Under the pieces are notes generated by a model that was not told the origin of the DNA, did not search any database, and worked only from the letters and a program-made list of their open reading frames with translations. From contig NZ_CP116615.1 of the NCBI RefSeq assembly GCF_024832785.1, forward strand, positions 3,472,001-3,536,000: DNA of 64,000 bases, in the 5' to 3' direction. Shown piece by piece: positions 52,689 through 61,910 of the stretch (position 1 is its first letter; each line of letters starts with the position of its first letter). The position numbers were made by a program, and so were the translations under genes. Origin of the DNA: Fontisphaera persica. GTDB taxonomy: Bacteria; Verrucomicrobiota; Verrucomicrobiia; Limisphaerales; Fontisphaeraceae.

Positions 52689-52769
52689 GCCTCCCCCTGA
52701 GCAAACCAATCATCGCCGCCCAGCCTCCTTGCGCCGGCTGGAGAAGACGCCGCCCCCCCAGCACCCCCT

Positions 52770-54164
52770 TTACACCTCCAGCGTGTCCCCCTGCCGGGGC
52801 ACCGTGATTTCAGCCTGCGGACGCCATTGGCGCAAGGCTTCAGCAAAGGCGAGGCACTGGCTTTCCTCCCCATGAATCACCGCCACTTTTTTTACCTGGC
52901 CGTCCAGGCGGCGGACGTACGCCATCAATTCATTTTTGTCCGCGTGCCCGCTGAAGGCATCTATCGAGGCCACTTTGGCGCGCACCGGGTGCGGCTCGCC
53001 AAAAATGTTGACCGGTGAGCGCCCGGCCAGGATTTGGGCGCCGAGGGTGTGCTCGGCGCAATACCCAATGAACAGCACCAGATTGGCCGGGTTGCCAATG
53101 TGGTTTTTCAAGTGATGCCGGATGCGGCCGGCTTCGGCCATGCCGGAGGCGCTGATGATGATGGCCGGCTCCTTCATCTCATTGAGCTTCATCGAGTGCG
53201 CTTGCTCCCGGATGTACGTCAGATTTTCCATGCCGAAGGGGTTGGCCACTTCGCGCAAAAACTTGTAAATGCGGTCATTGAAACACTCAGGATGCAGGCG
53301 GTAAATCTCGGTGGCGTTCACGCTCAGGGGGCTGTCCACAAAAATGGGGACCTTCGGGATGCGCCCCGCCAGGGTGGCCTGGTGCAGCTCATACACAATT
53401 TGCTGGGTGCGCCCCACCGAAAAACTGGGAATGATTACCTTGCCGTTTTGCGCAAGCGTTTCACTGACCAGGGTGGCCAGCATTTCAATGGACTGCGGTT
53501 TGGCCGTGTGCTCGCGCCCGCCGTAGGTGGCCTCAATTTGCAGGAAGTCCACTTTTTCCACCGGCTGGGGGTCGCGCAGGATGTCATCGTTGCCCCGCCC
53601 AATGTCACCACTGAACAGGTACCGGAATCGCCGGCCATTTTCGCGGATGTCCAGCACCACCTGGGCCGAGCCGAGGATGTGGCCGGCATCCCGAAAAGTC
53701 AGCGTCACGCCGTCCCCCACCGGCATGGGGCGGTCATAGTTGATGGCCACAAACTGGCGCACGGCCATTTCCGCCTCTGTGGCGGTGTAGAGCGGCTCCA
53801 CCGGCGGCAGGCCCTGCTTGGCGCGCTTTTTGGAGACAAATTCCGCGTCGGCCCTTTGAATCTGGGCCGAGTCTTCGAGCATGATGCTGGCCAGGTCCCG
53901 CGTGGCAAACGTGCAGTAGATGTTGCCGCTGAAACCGTGCCGGCAGAGGTTGGGCAGATTGCCGCAGTGGTCAATGTGGGCATGGCTCAGGATGACCGCA
54001 TCAATCCGGGCGGGGTCAAAAGGAAAGTTGCGGTTGCGTTCAATGGTTTCGCCGCGCCGCCCCTGAAACAGGCCGCACTCCAGAAGAAATCGCTGCTGGT
54101 TGACTTCCAATAAAAACAACGAGCCGGTCGTGGTGCGAGTGGCCCCATAAAACGTGACACGCAT
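52770..54164 (-). CDS. MBL-fold beta-CASP RNA metallohydrolase
   Basis: From MRVTFYGATRTTTGSLFLLEVN the protein has 464 residues. It shows the MBL motifs VILSHAHIDHCGNLP, FRDAGHILGSAQVVLDI and FSGDIGRG, and the beta-CASP features: KVIIPSFSVGRTQQIVYEL (motif A/B region), ISASGMAEAGRIRHHLKNHIGNPANLVLFIGYCAEHTLG and IDAFSGHADKNELMAYVRRL (motif C His). This family includes CPSF73-like and TTHA0252 ribonucleases. It is likely a cytoplasmic RNase in RNA maturation. It is divergent from the multidomain lipid gene. Confidence 0.92.
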   Translation of the reverse strand: MRVTFYGATRTTTGSLFLLEVNQQRFLLECGLFQGRRGETIERNRNFPFDPARIDAVILSHAHIDHCGNLPNLCRHGFSGNIYCTFATRDLASIMLEDSAQIQRADAEFVSKKRAKQGLPPVEPLYTATEAEMAVRQFVAINYDRPMPVGDGVTLTFRDAGHILGSAQVVLDIRENGRRFRYLFSGDIGRGNDDILRDPQPVEKVDFLQIEATYGGREHTAKPQSIEMLATLVSETLAQNGKVIIPSFSVGRTQQIVYELHQATLAGRIPKVPIFVDSPLSVNATEIYRLHPECFNDRIYKFLREVANPFGMENLTYIREQAHSMKLNEMKEPAIIISASGMAEAGRIRHHLKNHIGNPANLVLFIGYCAEHTLGAQILAGRSPVNIFGEPHPVRAKVASIDAFSGHADKNELMAYVRRLDGQVKKVAVIHGEESQCLAFAEALRQWRPQAEITVPRQGDTLEV

Positions 54165-54349
54165 GGCGGAAATATGCCTCCGCCATTCGGCCCGATAAAG
54201 GAGAAACCGCCTGACCCCGCCCCCCGGGCCGCGCCGTGGGCCGCCCGCCGCCGGACGCCGGCTTTCCCGCCAGCGCAGATTGCCGCCTTGCATTTCCGGG
54301 CCGCTTCTTTCTACTCTTTGTGGCTTGGGGCTTTTTGGGTTGTTTTGTT

Positions 54350-57300
54350 GTGAAAGAACCGCTTTCGATTCGCCGGTTTTTTGCCGGCAAAAAAGTGTTG
54401 TTGACCGGAGCCACGGGCTTCCTGGCCAAGGCCGTGATGGAAAAAATCCTTCACGACCTGCCGGACATCGGGGGCATTTATCTGCTCATCCGCCCCCGCC
54501 GCAAGCCCGATGGCACCCTCATTCCCGCCCGCGAGCGCTTGCGCGATGAAATCCTGCGCAACAGCGCCTTCGGCCGGCTGCGCGAAAAACTGGGGGAGGA
54601 CTTCGAGGCTTTTTGTGAATCGCGCATCCGCATCGTGAGCGGCGACCTCACCCTCCCGCGGCTGGGCCTCGCAGAAACGGAGTTCCAGGCGCTGGCGGCC
54701 GAGGTGGACATCATCATCAACAGCGCCGCCACCGTGGTGTTTGACGAGCGGCTGGACCTCGCCTTGAGCCTCAACACCCTGGGCCCCGCCCGCCTCCTCG
54801 AGCTGGCCCAGGCCGGCCATGCCCTCTACGTCCACATCTCCACCGCCTACGTCTGCGGCAAACGCACCGGCCACGTCCCCGAAAAACTGCTGGACCCCCT
54901 CGAAGCCATTGACGCCCAGCTCCCCCCCGGCGCCGAGCGGCCCGCCCGTTTCGTGGTCAAAGAGGAAATTGCCGCCCTCCACCAACTGGCCGAGCAGGTC
55001 AAAGCCCGCTGCGCCGAGGAAATCCGCCGCCGCGGCTGGGACCCCAACAGCGAGGACGCCCGCAATTACCTCGAAAAGGAGCTGGTGGACGCCGGCATGC
55101 GCCGGGCCCAGCAATTGGGTTGGAATGACACTTATACCTTCACCAAGTTTCTCGGTGAGCAACTTGTCCGCCAGGACCGCGGCAAAGTGCCCGTGGTCAT
55201 CGTCCGCCCCTCCATCATCGAATCCTCCCTCCGGGACCCCGAGCCGGGCTGGCTGGACGGCTTGCGCATGGCCGACCCCATCATCATCGGCTTCGGCAAG
55301 GGCCGCCTGAATGATTTTCCCGCCAACCGCAACATCGTGCTGGACATCATTCCCGCCGATTTCGTGGTCAACTGCGTCCTGGCCGCCGCCGCGCACATCG
55401 CCCGCGAACCGTCGGGCTTTGATTTGTTCACCGTGGCCAGCTCCACCAAAAACCCGCTGTGGTTTGAAAGCCTCTACACGCACGTGCGCGATTATTTCCT
55501 CAAGCACCCCTTCACCGACCGCAGCGGCAAACCCATCCGCGTGCAGGAGTGGAAATTCCGCCCCATCGCCGAGTACCGGCAGCTCATGGTGGCCCGCTAC
55601 CTGCGCCCCGCCCAACTGGGGCTGGCGCTGGTCAATGGCCCCGTGCCCATCCCCGGCGCGCGCAAGTGGCGGCCCCGCCTTAAAAATTACGTCAATAAAA
55701 TCGAGCAGCTCCTCTACTACGTGGACATCTACGGCCCGTATGTGAACCTGGACTGCCGCTTTGAAACCGAGCGCTCCTTTGCCCTGCTCGAATCCCTCGA
55801 GCCGGAGGAACGCAAACTCTTCAACTTTGACCCCCGCGTCTTCCACTGGCGCGGCTACCTCCAGGATGTCCACATCCCCGGCCTCAAGCGCAACATCCTC
55901 CGCATGGACGCCGTCCCCCGCACCGGCGCCAGCCAGGGCCGCCTGCTGGAGGAGGAGGGTCGCGCGGCCAAAACCGCCGCCACCACCCCCGTCATCCGCG
56001 GTGTCCCCCAAACCATTGTGGACATCGCCCGCCGCGGCCATGAACGCTTCGGCAGCAAAACCTTCCTGGAAATTCGCCGCTCCCGCGCGGAAAACGGGCC
56101 GGCGCATGTGCGGTGGAGCTACTCCGATTTCTGGGAGCTTTCCGGCCGGCTGGCGCGCAAACTGGGCGCGCACTTGAACCTGCACCTGGGCGACCGCGTC
56201 GCGCTCATGGGCGAAAACTGCCCCGAATGGGCGCTGGCCTACCTGGCCATTGTCCGCGCCGGCGCCACCGCCGTCCCCCTGGACCGCATGCTGCCCGCCG
56301 CCGAGGTGCGGCGCATTTTGCACATGGTGGGCGCGCGCGCGCTCATCGTCAGTCCCGCTTGTCTAAAGGCCCTGCGCAGCAATGGCAACGGCCACGGCGG
56401 AGCGGCGCTGCCGCTGTGTCTGAATCTGTTGCAGGACATGGAACCGTTTGACGGGGAAACCTGGCCCCATCCCGAAGCCCGCCCCGAAAGCCGCGTGCTG
56501 CGCGACCCGGCGCCCGAAGCCCTGGCCTCCCTGCTGTTTACCAGCGGCACCACCGTGGAACCCAAGGGCGTCATGCTCACCCACGCCAACTTTGTGGCCA
56601 ATGCCATGGCGGTTTCCGAAGTGCTCGAGCCCCTGGAAACCGACCGCTTCCTCTCCGTCCTCCCGCTGCACCACGCCTTTGAATTCACCGCCGGCTTTCT
56701 CATCCCGATGCTCGGCGGCGCCTCCATCTACCATCTGGAGCAGCTCAAAGCGCAGGAAGTGCTCGACGCCATGCGCTTGCATGAAATCACCGTCATGCTC
56801 GGCGTGCCCCGCCTCTTCAAGTTGTTCCGCGACGGCGTCCAGGCGCGCATCCAGGCCGCCGGCCTGCCCGGCCAGCTCATGCTTGAATTGGGCGAAATGG
56901 CCTGCCTGGCCGGCGAAGTGTTTGGCGCCGACTGGCGGCCGCGCGTCTTTCGCAAGGTGCACGAGGCCTTCGGCGGCCACATCCGCGTCTTTGTCTCTGG
57001 CGGCGCCGCGCTGGACCCCGAAATATTCCATTTCTTCAAACGCTTTGGCCTGACGATTTGCGAGGGGTACGGCCTGACCGAAACCTCCCCCGTCCTCAGC
57101 GTCAACCCCCTGGCCGCGCCCAAGGCCGGCTCCGTGGGGCCGGTCATTCCCGGCATGGAAATCAACATCCTGCCCCTGGAGGCCGACGAGGAAATCGGCG
57201 AAATCCTGGTGCGCGGCCCCTCCGTGATGCACGGTTACTGGCAGAATCCCCAGGCCACCGCCGCCGTCTTTGCCGAAGGCTGGTTCAAGACCGGTGACCT

Positions 57301-58738
57301 GGGCAAGTTTGACGAGGACGGTTACCTCTACATCACTGGCCGCCTCAAGGACATCATCGTCACCAGCGCCGGCAAGAATGTTTATCCCGATGACGTCGAG
57401 CACCACCTCCAGGGCATCCCCGGCGTCAAAGAAATGTGTGTCATCGGCCTGCCCGGGCGTGACGGCCAGGGAGAAGAAGTCACGCTGGTGGTCGTGCCGG
57501 AGAATCCCGATGCCCGCCCGGCCATCGAGGCCGCCGTGGCCCGCATCTGCGCCGAGCTGCCCAGCCACCAGCGCGTAAGCCGCCTGGAATTTCAAACGGA
57601 AGATTTGCCCAAAACCACCACCCTGAAAATTCAGCGCGCCAAAGTCCGGCAGCGCTATCTGACTGGCGCCCGCGCCCAAAAACCCACCCCCGCCCCCGCG
57701 GTGGCCGCCCTGGCTGCCACCCCCGGTGAAGCGCTGGCCGATACCAGCACCGTCGAGGTGGAAGTGGCGCGCGCCGTCGCCCGCGTGGCCGGCAACCTCC
57801 CGCCCGCCGAAGTGGAGCCGCACCACAAATTGCAGATGGATTTGGGCATTGACTCCATTGGCCGCGTGGATTTGCTCCAAAGCCTGGAAGTCCGTTTCTC
57901 CATCACTTTGCCTCAGGGCACCGAGGACCAAGTCCTGACCGTGCAGGACGTGGTGGCGGTGGTGGAAAAGGCGCGCCAGCAGCAGGCCGCCGCCCGCCCG
58001 CGCCGCGTGCGCCGTTTATGGGAGCGCGCCCATGTCCCCCACGACGCCCTCCAGGCCGGCATGCGCCAGACCCGCGCCCGCCTGCTGTTGCGCGGACTGT
58101 TCGAGGCCGTCACCGGCTTCATCATGAGCACGCATCTGCGCGTGCGCGGCGATGGCCTGGAACATTTGCCCGCCAAGGGACCGTACATCCTGGCCGCCAA
58201 CCACTCCAGCCATCTGGACCTGCCCGCCATCCGCAAAGTGCTCGGACCGGCCGCCCGCAACCTGCACGCCATGGCCGCCAAGGATTATTTCTTCAACACG
58301 CCGTTCAAGCGGTGGTTCTTTACCACCTTCCTCAACGCTCTGCCGCTGGACCGCGAGGCCAACGCCGCCGAAAGCCTGGCCGTCTGCAAAACCGTCCTCG
58401 ACAGCGGCCGCTCCATCCTCATCTTCCCCGAAGGCACCCGCTCGATTACCGGTGATTTGCAGCCCTTCAAACCCGGCGTGGGCGTCCTGGCCGTGGAACT
58501 GGATTACCCCATCATCCCCGTCTGGATTCAGGGCGCCTATGACGCCCTGCCCAAGGGCCGCGTCATTCCGCGACCGGGGCATATTGAAGTCCGCATCGGC
58601 CAGCCGGTGGATTTCGCCCATCTGCGTGCCCAGCGCGAGCAGGCCTCCGTTTCCGACCTCTACCGCCGCGCCGCCCAGATTTTGCGCGAGCAGGTGGAAG
58701 CCCTGGCGGATTTGCCGCCGCTCAAAGACCGCTCCTAG
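54350..58738 (+). CDS. Four-domain lipid enzyme: acyl reductase, AMP-ligase, ACP, PlsC acyltransferase
   Basis: The frame is open from 54236; the N-terminus to about residue 38 of that frame looks non-native, so GTG 54350 is preferred, though no ribosome site is seen. Numbering below is from 54236. Residues about 45-570: thioester/fatty-acyl reductase (NAD_binding_4), GATGF at 58-62, YTFTK with Tyr 300/Lys 304, plus a helical sterile-like domain. About 600-1130: acyl-AMP ligase (TSGTT 769-773, YGLTE at 945, GRLKDIIVTSAGK with Lys 1047). About 1165-1225: acyl carrier (DLGIDSIGRVDLL, phosphopantetheine Ser 1207). About 1280-1490: PlsC acyltransferase (NHSSHLD, His 1323/Asp 1328; FPEGTRS at 1398-1404). 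A plausible path is activation of a fatty acid, loading on ACP, reduction to aldehyde or alcohol, and acyl transfer. The product is not known. No motif is visibly missing. Confidence 0.85.
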   Translation: MKEPLSIRRFFAGKKVLLTGATGFLAKAVMEKILHDLPDIGGIYLLIRPRRKPDGTLIPARERLRDEILRNSAFGRLREKLGEDFEAFCESRIRIVSGDLTLPRLGLAETEFQALAAEVDIIINSAATVVFDERLDLALSLNTLGPARLLELAQAGHALYVHISTAYVCGKRTGHVPEKLLDPLEAIDAQLPPGAERPARFVVKEEIAALHQLAEQVKARCAEEIRRRGWDPNSEDARNYLEKELVDAGMRRAQQLGWNDTYTFTKFLGEQLVRQDRGKVPVVIVRPSIIESSLRDPEPGWLDGLRMADPIIIGFGKGRLNDFPANRNIVLDIIPADFVVNCVLAAAAHIAREPSGFDLFTVASSTKNPLWFESLYTHVRDYFLKHPFTDRSGKPIRVQEWKFRPIAEYRQLMVARYLRPAQLGLALVNGPVPIPGARKWRPRLKNYVNKIEQLLYYVDIYGPYVNLDCRFETERSFALLESLEPEERKLFNFDPRVFHWRGYLQDVHIPGLKRNILRMDAVPRTGASQGRLLEEEGRAAKTAATTPVIRGVPQTIVDIARRGHERFGSKTFLEIRRSRAENGPAHVRWSYSDFWELSGRLARKLGAHLNLHLGDRVALMGENCPEWALAYLAIVRAGATAVPLDRMLPAAEVRRILHMVGARALIVSPACLKALRSNGNGHGGAALPLCLNLLQDMEPFDGETWPHPEARPESRVLRDPAPEALASLLFTSGTTVEPKGVMLTHANFVANAMAVSEVLEPLETDRFLSVLPLHHAFEFTAGFLIPMLGGASIYHLEQLKAQEVLDAMRLHEITVMLGVPRLFKLFRDGVQARIQAAGLPGQLMLELGEMACLAGEVFGADWRPRVFRKVHEAFGGHIRVFVSGGAALDPEIFHFFKRFGLTICEGYGLTETSPVLSVNPLAAPKAGSVGPVIPGMEINILPLEADEEIGEILVRGPSVMHGYWQNPQATAAVFAEGWFKTGDLGKFDEDGYLYITGRLKDIIVTSAGKNVYPDDVEHHLQGIPGVKEMCVIGLPGRDGQGEEVTLVVVPENPDARPAIEAAVARICAELPSHQRVSRLEFQTEDLPKTTTLKIQRAKVRQRYLTGARAQKPTPAPAVAALAATPGEALADTSTVEVEVARAVARVAGNLPPAEVEPHHKLQMDLGIDSIGRVDLLQSLEVRFSITLPQGTEDQVLTVQDVVAVVEKARQQQAAARPRRVRRLWERAHVPHDALQAGMRQTRARLLLRGLFEAVTGFIMSTHLRVRGDGLEHLPAKGPYILAANHSSHLDLPAIRKVLGPAARNLHAMAAKDYFFNTPFKRWFFTTFLNALPLDREANAAESLAVCKTVLDSGRSILIFPEGTRSITGDLQPFKPGVGVLAVELDYPIIPVWIQGAYDALPKGRVIPRPGHIEVRIGQPVDFAHLRAQREQASVSDLYRRAAQILREQVEALADLPPLKDRS

Positions 58739-58804
58739 CGCCCGGCCCCTGGCCGGCGGTTTTCCGATTGCGTCCTGCCCGGGGCACACGTTAAGTTGAC
58801 GCTC

Positions 58805-59158
58805 ATGCAAACCGCTGCGCCTTTCGTGGTAGTCCTCGTCACCGCGCCCGATGTGGAGGCCGCCCGCCGCCTGGCCCAGGCCGTCCTCAACGCGCGCGCG
58901 GCGGCCTGCGCCAACCTGGTGCCCGGCGTGGAGTCGCATTACTGGTGGCAGGGAAAGCACGAAACCAGCGCGGAGGTGCTGCTGGTCTTCAAAACCACCC
59001 GGCGGCAGTTGAGCGCCCTGGAAAAAGCCGTGCGGGCACATCATCCCTACGACACCCCGGAAATCATCTCCCTGCCTCTTCACCAGGGCCATGCCAAATA
59101 CCTCCGCTGGCTGGCGGAGGAGGTGCAGCCACCCGGGCGCAAAAACCGCTCTCCCTGA
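58805..59158 (+). CDS. cutA: Divalent-cation tolerance protein CutA
   Basis: From MQTAAPFVVVLVTAPDVEAARRLAQAVLNARAAACANLVPGVESHYWWQGKHETSAEVLLVFKTTRRQLSALEKAVRAHHPYDTPEIISLPL the protein has 117 residues, the full CutA trimeric ferredoxin-like fold. Conserved Cys (ACANL), the WQGKHETSAE loop and HPYDTPEI are all present. Its role is linked to copper/divalent cation tolerance, but mechanism is unsettled. A separate metal-exporting ATPase lies about 2.8 kb away. Confidence 0.94.
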   Translation: MQTAAPFVVVLVTAPDVEAARRLAQAVLNARAAACANLVPGVESHYWWQGKHETSAEVLLVFKTTRRQLSALEKAVRAHHPYDTPEIISLPLHQGHAKYLRWLAEEVQPPGRKNRSP

Positions 59159-59255
59159 GCGGCGCGGCATCGCCCACGCGCTCCAGCGCCGCGCCGCGGT
59201 TGCCTGCTGCCAATAAGAGTTGGCCCCGCCGCACGGCCTTGCCTATACTGCCGCC

Positions 59256-60227
59256 ATGATCATGCAACGCGCGAAATGGGCCTGCGCCGGACTGGGGCTG
59301 GCGGCCACCTTCACCCTCTTGCAGGCGGGCAACCCCGTTTTCCCCGGCTGGTACGCGGACCCCGAAGTGGCCGTTTTCGGCAAGGAATACTGGATTTATC
59401 CCACCTACTCCGCCCCCTACGACCAGCAAACGTTTTTTGACGCCTTCAGTTCGCCGGACCTGGTGAACTGGAAAAAGCACAGCCGCATCCTCACCACCAA
59501 CGAAATCAAGTGGGCCCGCCGCGCCCTGTGGGCGCCCTCGGTCATCGAAAAAGACGGCCGCTACTTTTTCTTTTTTGGCGCCAACGACATTCAAAATGAC
59601 CGGCAATTGGGCGGCATCGGCGTGGCCGTGGCCGACCAGCCCGCCGGCCCCTTCAAGGATTACCTGGGCAAACCTTTGATTGACAAATTCCACAATGGCG
59701 CCCAACCCATTGACCAGTTTGTGTTCAAGGACCGCGACGGCCAGTATTACCTCATCTACGGCGGCTGGCGCCATTGCAACATCGCCCGGCTGAAGCCCGA
59801 CTTCACCGGTTTTGACCCCTTCCCGGACGGCGTGGTGTTCAAGGAAATCACCCCGCAGGGTTATGTGGAAGGCCCCTTCATGTTCATCCGCAACGGGCGT
59901 TATTACTTCATGTGGAGCGAAGGCGGCTGGACCGGCCCCAACTATTCCGTGGCCTATGCCATCGCCGACTCCCCGCTCGGGCCTTTCCAGCGCATCGGCA
60001 AAATCCTGCAACAAGACCCCACCGTGGCCACGGGCGCCGGCCATCATTCCGTCCTGAAAATCCCCAACCAAGACACCTGGTATATCGTGTACCACCGCCG
60101 GCCCCTGGGGGAAAAAGACGGCAACCACCGCGTGACCTGCATGGACCGGATGGAATTTGACGAACAGGGCTTCATCAAACCCGTCAAAATCACCTTCGAC
60201 GGCGTCCCCGCCCACCCCTTGAAATAA
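59256..60227 (+). CDS. Glycoside hydrolase family 43 protein
   Basis: The 323-residue protein begins MIMQRAKWACAGLGLAATFTLLQAG, a signal peptide (Met 59262 is an alternative start). The five-bladed beta-propeller follows with family catalytic acids: FPGWYADPEVAVF (base Asp), QPIDQFVFKDRDGQYYLIYGG (pKa-tuning Asp) and YVEGPFMFIRNGRYYFMWSEGG (acid Glu). GH43 enzymes cleave arabinose- or xylose-containing glycans. It stands alone, with cutA 97 bp upstream on the same strand and GT9 convergent downstream. Confidence 0.9.
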   Translation: MIMQRAKWACAGLGLAATFTLLQAGNPVFPGWYADPEVAVFGKEYWIYPTYSAPYDQQTFFDAFSSPDLVNWKKHSRILTTNEIKWARRALWAPSVIEKDGRYFFFFGANDIQNDRQLGGIGVAVADQPAGPFKDYLGKPLIDKFHNGAQPIDQFVFKDRDGQYYLIYGGWRHCNIARLKPDFTGFDPFPDGVVFKEITPQGYVEGPFMFIRNGRYYFMWSEGGWTGPNYSVAYAIADSPLGPFQRIGKILQQDPTVATGAGHHSVLKIPNQDTWYIVYHRRPLGEKDGNHRVTCMDRMEFDEQGFIKPVKITFDGVPAHPLK

Positions 60228-60267
60228 ATCGCTTCTCGCATCTGGCGCGAGACGGGGGAAAGTTGCG

Positions 60268-61197
60268 TTAAAAATCGGGCATCATCCGCCTTAAGGCTTC
60301 CCAGACCGTGGTGGGAGGAAGCGCAGCCAGTCCCTGGGGATGGCGCACCAGGTGGACATGCGCGCCGCGGGGACGCCAAACCGCCTCCACACTCGGCCCC
60401 CAGAGCACCAGCGAGGGCACTCCCAAAGCCGCCGCCAGATGGGTGATGCCCGAGTCGTGCCCCACGAATAATTGGCAGCCGGTCAGTTGCTCGGCCACCT
60501 CGGTGAGTGGCCGATTGCGCAGCAAGGTCAGCCGCCCCCCACCCGCCAGCGCGGCAAGCTGCTCCAGCCGGTCCCCTTCCGCCTCGCCGCCCACCAGCGT
60601 CACCTGCCACGAAGACTGGGCCAGGATTTGTTGCAAGAGGGTCTGCCAGTGGCGCGCCGGCCAGTTCTTGCGCTCGCTGCCACTGCCGGGATGCAGGGCA
60701 ACCCGCAGAGGCTGGCCCGAAGGCGTCGAAACCGGAGCGGGAACGGCCTGGCTCAGCCTGGGCACGCCGTCGGCGCCAGTGATGTCCAGCGCCTCCAGGG
60801 GCTTGAGAAAAACTTCGGTGGCATGCACGCCGGCCGCCTCATTGGGGCGGTGAGGACCGGCGATGAACTGGGCGCTGGTGCAGCTCAGCACATTATCCTG
60901 AAACACGCCGTCCGGGTCGTAAAGGTAGGAAACAATCAGGCTGCAGGAGGCAAAGTATTCACAAAGCTCAAGCTGGAGTTGCCCGCCACGCACAAAAAAG
61001 CCGGCCAGCGCCCGGCTTTCGATGGGGCGCACCGCATCCGCCAGGCCTCCCCATTGGGCCAGGCCCGCGATGTGGGGGTATCCCAGCACTTCGAGCGGAG
61101 GCTGAGGAAAACGCGCCCGCAAGGCCGCCAGCACAGGCAGGGTCAAAATGAAATCACCAATGGCGCCGCCGCGGATGACGAGGATTTTGCGCTGCAT
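60268..61197 (-). CDS. Glycosyltransferase family 9 (heptosyltransferase-like)
   Basis: From MQRKILVIRGGAIGDFILTLPVLAALRARFP the protein has 309 residues. GT9 signatures: RGGAIGDFILTLPVL, RVALHPGSGSERKNWPARHW (donor-binding), and LTGCQLFVGHDSGITHLAAALGVPSLVLWGPS. This family adds ADP-heptose to LPS cores, supporting a Gram-negative-type envelope. It starts 8 bp after the upstream membrane-protein gene, so the two are likely co-transcribed. The in-frame extension to 61395 is non-native. Confidence 0.9.
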   Translation of the reverse strand: MQRKILVIRGGAIGDFILTLPVLAALRARFPQPPLEVLGYPHIAGLAQWGGLADAVRPIESRALAGFFVRGGQLQLELCEYFASCSLIVSYLYDPDGVFQDNVLSCTSAQFIAGPHRPNEAAGVHATEVFLKPLEALDITGADGVPRLSQAVPAPVSTPSGQPLRVALHPGSGSERKNWPARHWQTLLQQILAQSSWQVTLVGGEAEGDRLEQLAALAGGGRLTLLRNRPLTEVAEQLTGCQLFVGHDSGITHLAAALGVPSLVLWGPSVEAVWRPRGAHVHLVRHPQGLAALPPTTVWEALRRMMPDF

Positions 61198-61205
61198 GCC
61201 TTGAA

Positions 61206-61754
61206 CTAAAACACAAACAAGCCAAGCAGCAACACCAGCAGGCCAAAAGCCGCCCGCAAGGCGCTGCCCACGCGCACGCGCTGCTCGGTGGCGGTGGCCC
61301 ATTGCAGCCAGTCCCGCAGCCGCCACGGGGAAACCGTGAGCCAGATGCCGGCCACCACCAGGACATAAGCCCAAACCACGATGACCAGCCGCCAATCACT
61401 CTCCGCCCACCGCGCGGTGTCCACCATCAATTTGGCCAGCAGCAGCATGAACACCGCCGCCCCGCGCACCGCCAGAAAATCCCGCACAAACAAACAGGAG
61501 CCAATCCCCACCGCAATAAAAAGCCCATACAGGTAAGGTTTGAGCGGCTCAAAATCGGCCACTTCCTCCCAGCGCACGTAATAGATAAACCATGCCGTGC
61601 TCACCAGCATCAACACCACGCCCGTCAGCCAGTGCCGGGGGAATTGCCGCGCCACCGCCGCGAATCGCGCCGGCTGCCACAGCCCATAAAGGTTGGGCGC
61701 CAGTACCGCCAGCCCCAGAATCACGGCCAAGGTGGATAATTTCACCGTCAACAT
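61206..61754 (-). CDS. Hypothetical membrane protein
   Basis: The 182-residue protein has about five TM helices: LSTLAVILGLAVLAPNLYGL, WLTGVVLMLVSTAWFIYYV, PYLYGLFIAVGIGSCLFV, GAAVFMLLLAKLMV and VIVVWAYVLVVAGIWLTVSP, with a short TM at the end (AAFGLLVLLLGLFVF). I do not recognise a family. It is directly upstream of GT9 in one minus-strand unit, which suggests an envelope role. It has no enzyme motifs. Confidence 0.78.
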   Translation of the reverse strand: MLTVKLSTLAVILGLAVLAPNLYGLWQPARFAAVARQFPRHWLTGVVLMLVSTAWFIYYVRWEEVADFEPLKPYLYGLFIAVGIGSCLFVRDFLAVRGAAVFMLLLAKLMVDTARWAESDWRLVIVVWAYVLVVAGIWLTVSPWRLRDWLQWATATEQRVRVGSALRAAFGLLVLLLGLFVF

Positions 61755-61910
61755 GCGCCTTCGTGTTTAATGCGCCCCCCAGCGCAAGTCACGCAAAATT
61801 GCAAAGCGCCCACGGCGCCAGGCTGCCCAAGCCCTTCACAAGGGGCCGAAATGCGCTTTACGCGGGTTGGCAGGGGACGCAAGATGAGTTAGTTTTAATT
61901 AGTTTGGTTT

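Noticed and set aside
54311-56323. 670-residue minus-strand ORF
   Set aside because: It is antisense to the multidomain lipid gene; Gly/Ala/Val-rich composition from reverse codons.
56363-57931. 522-residue minus-strand ORF
   Set aside because: Same reason: opposite strand of the acyl-AMP ligase region.
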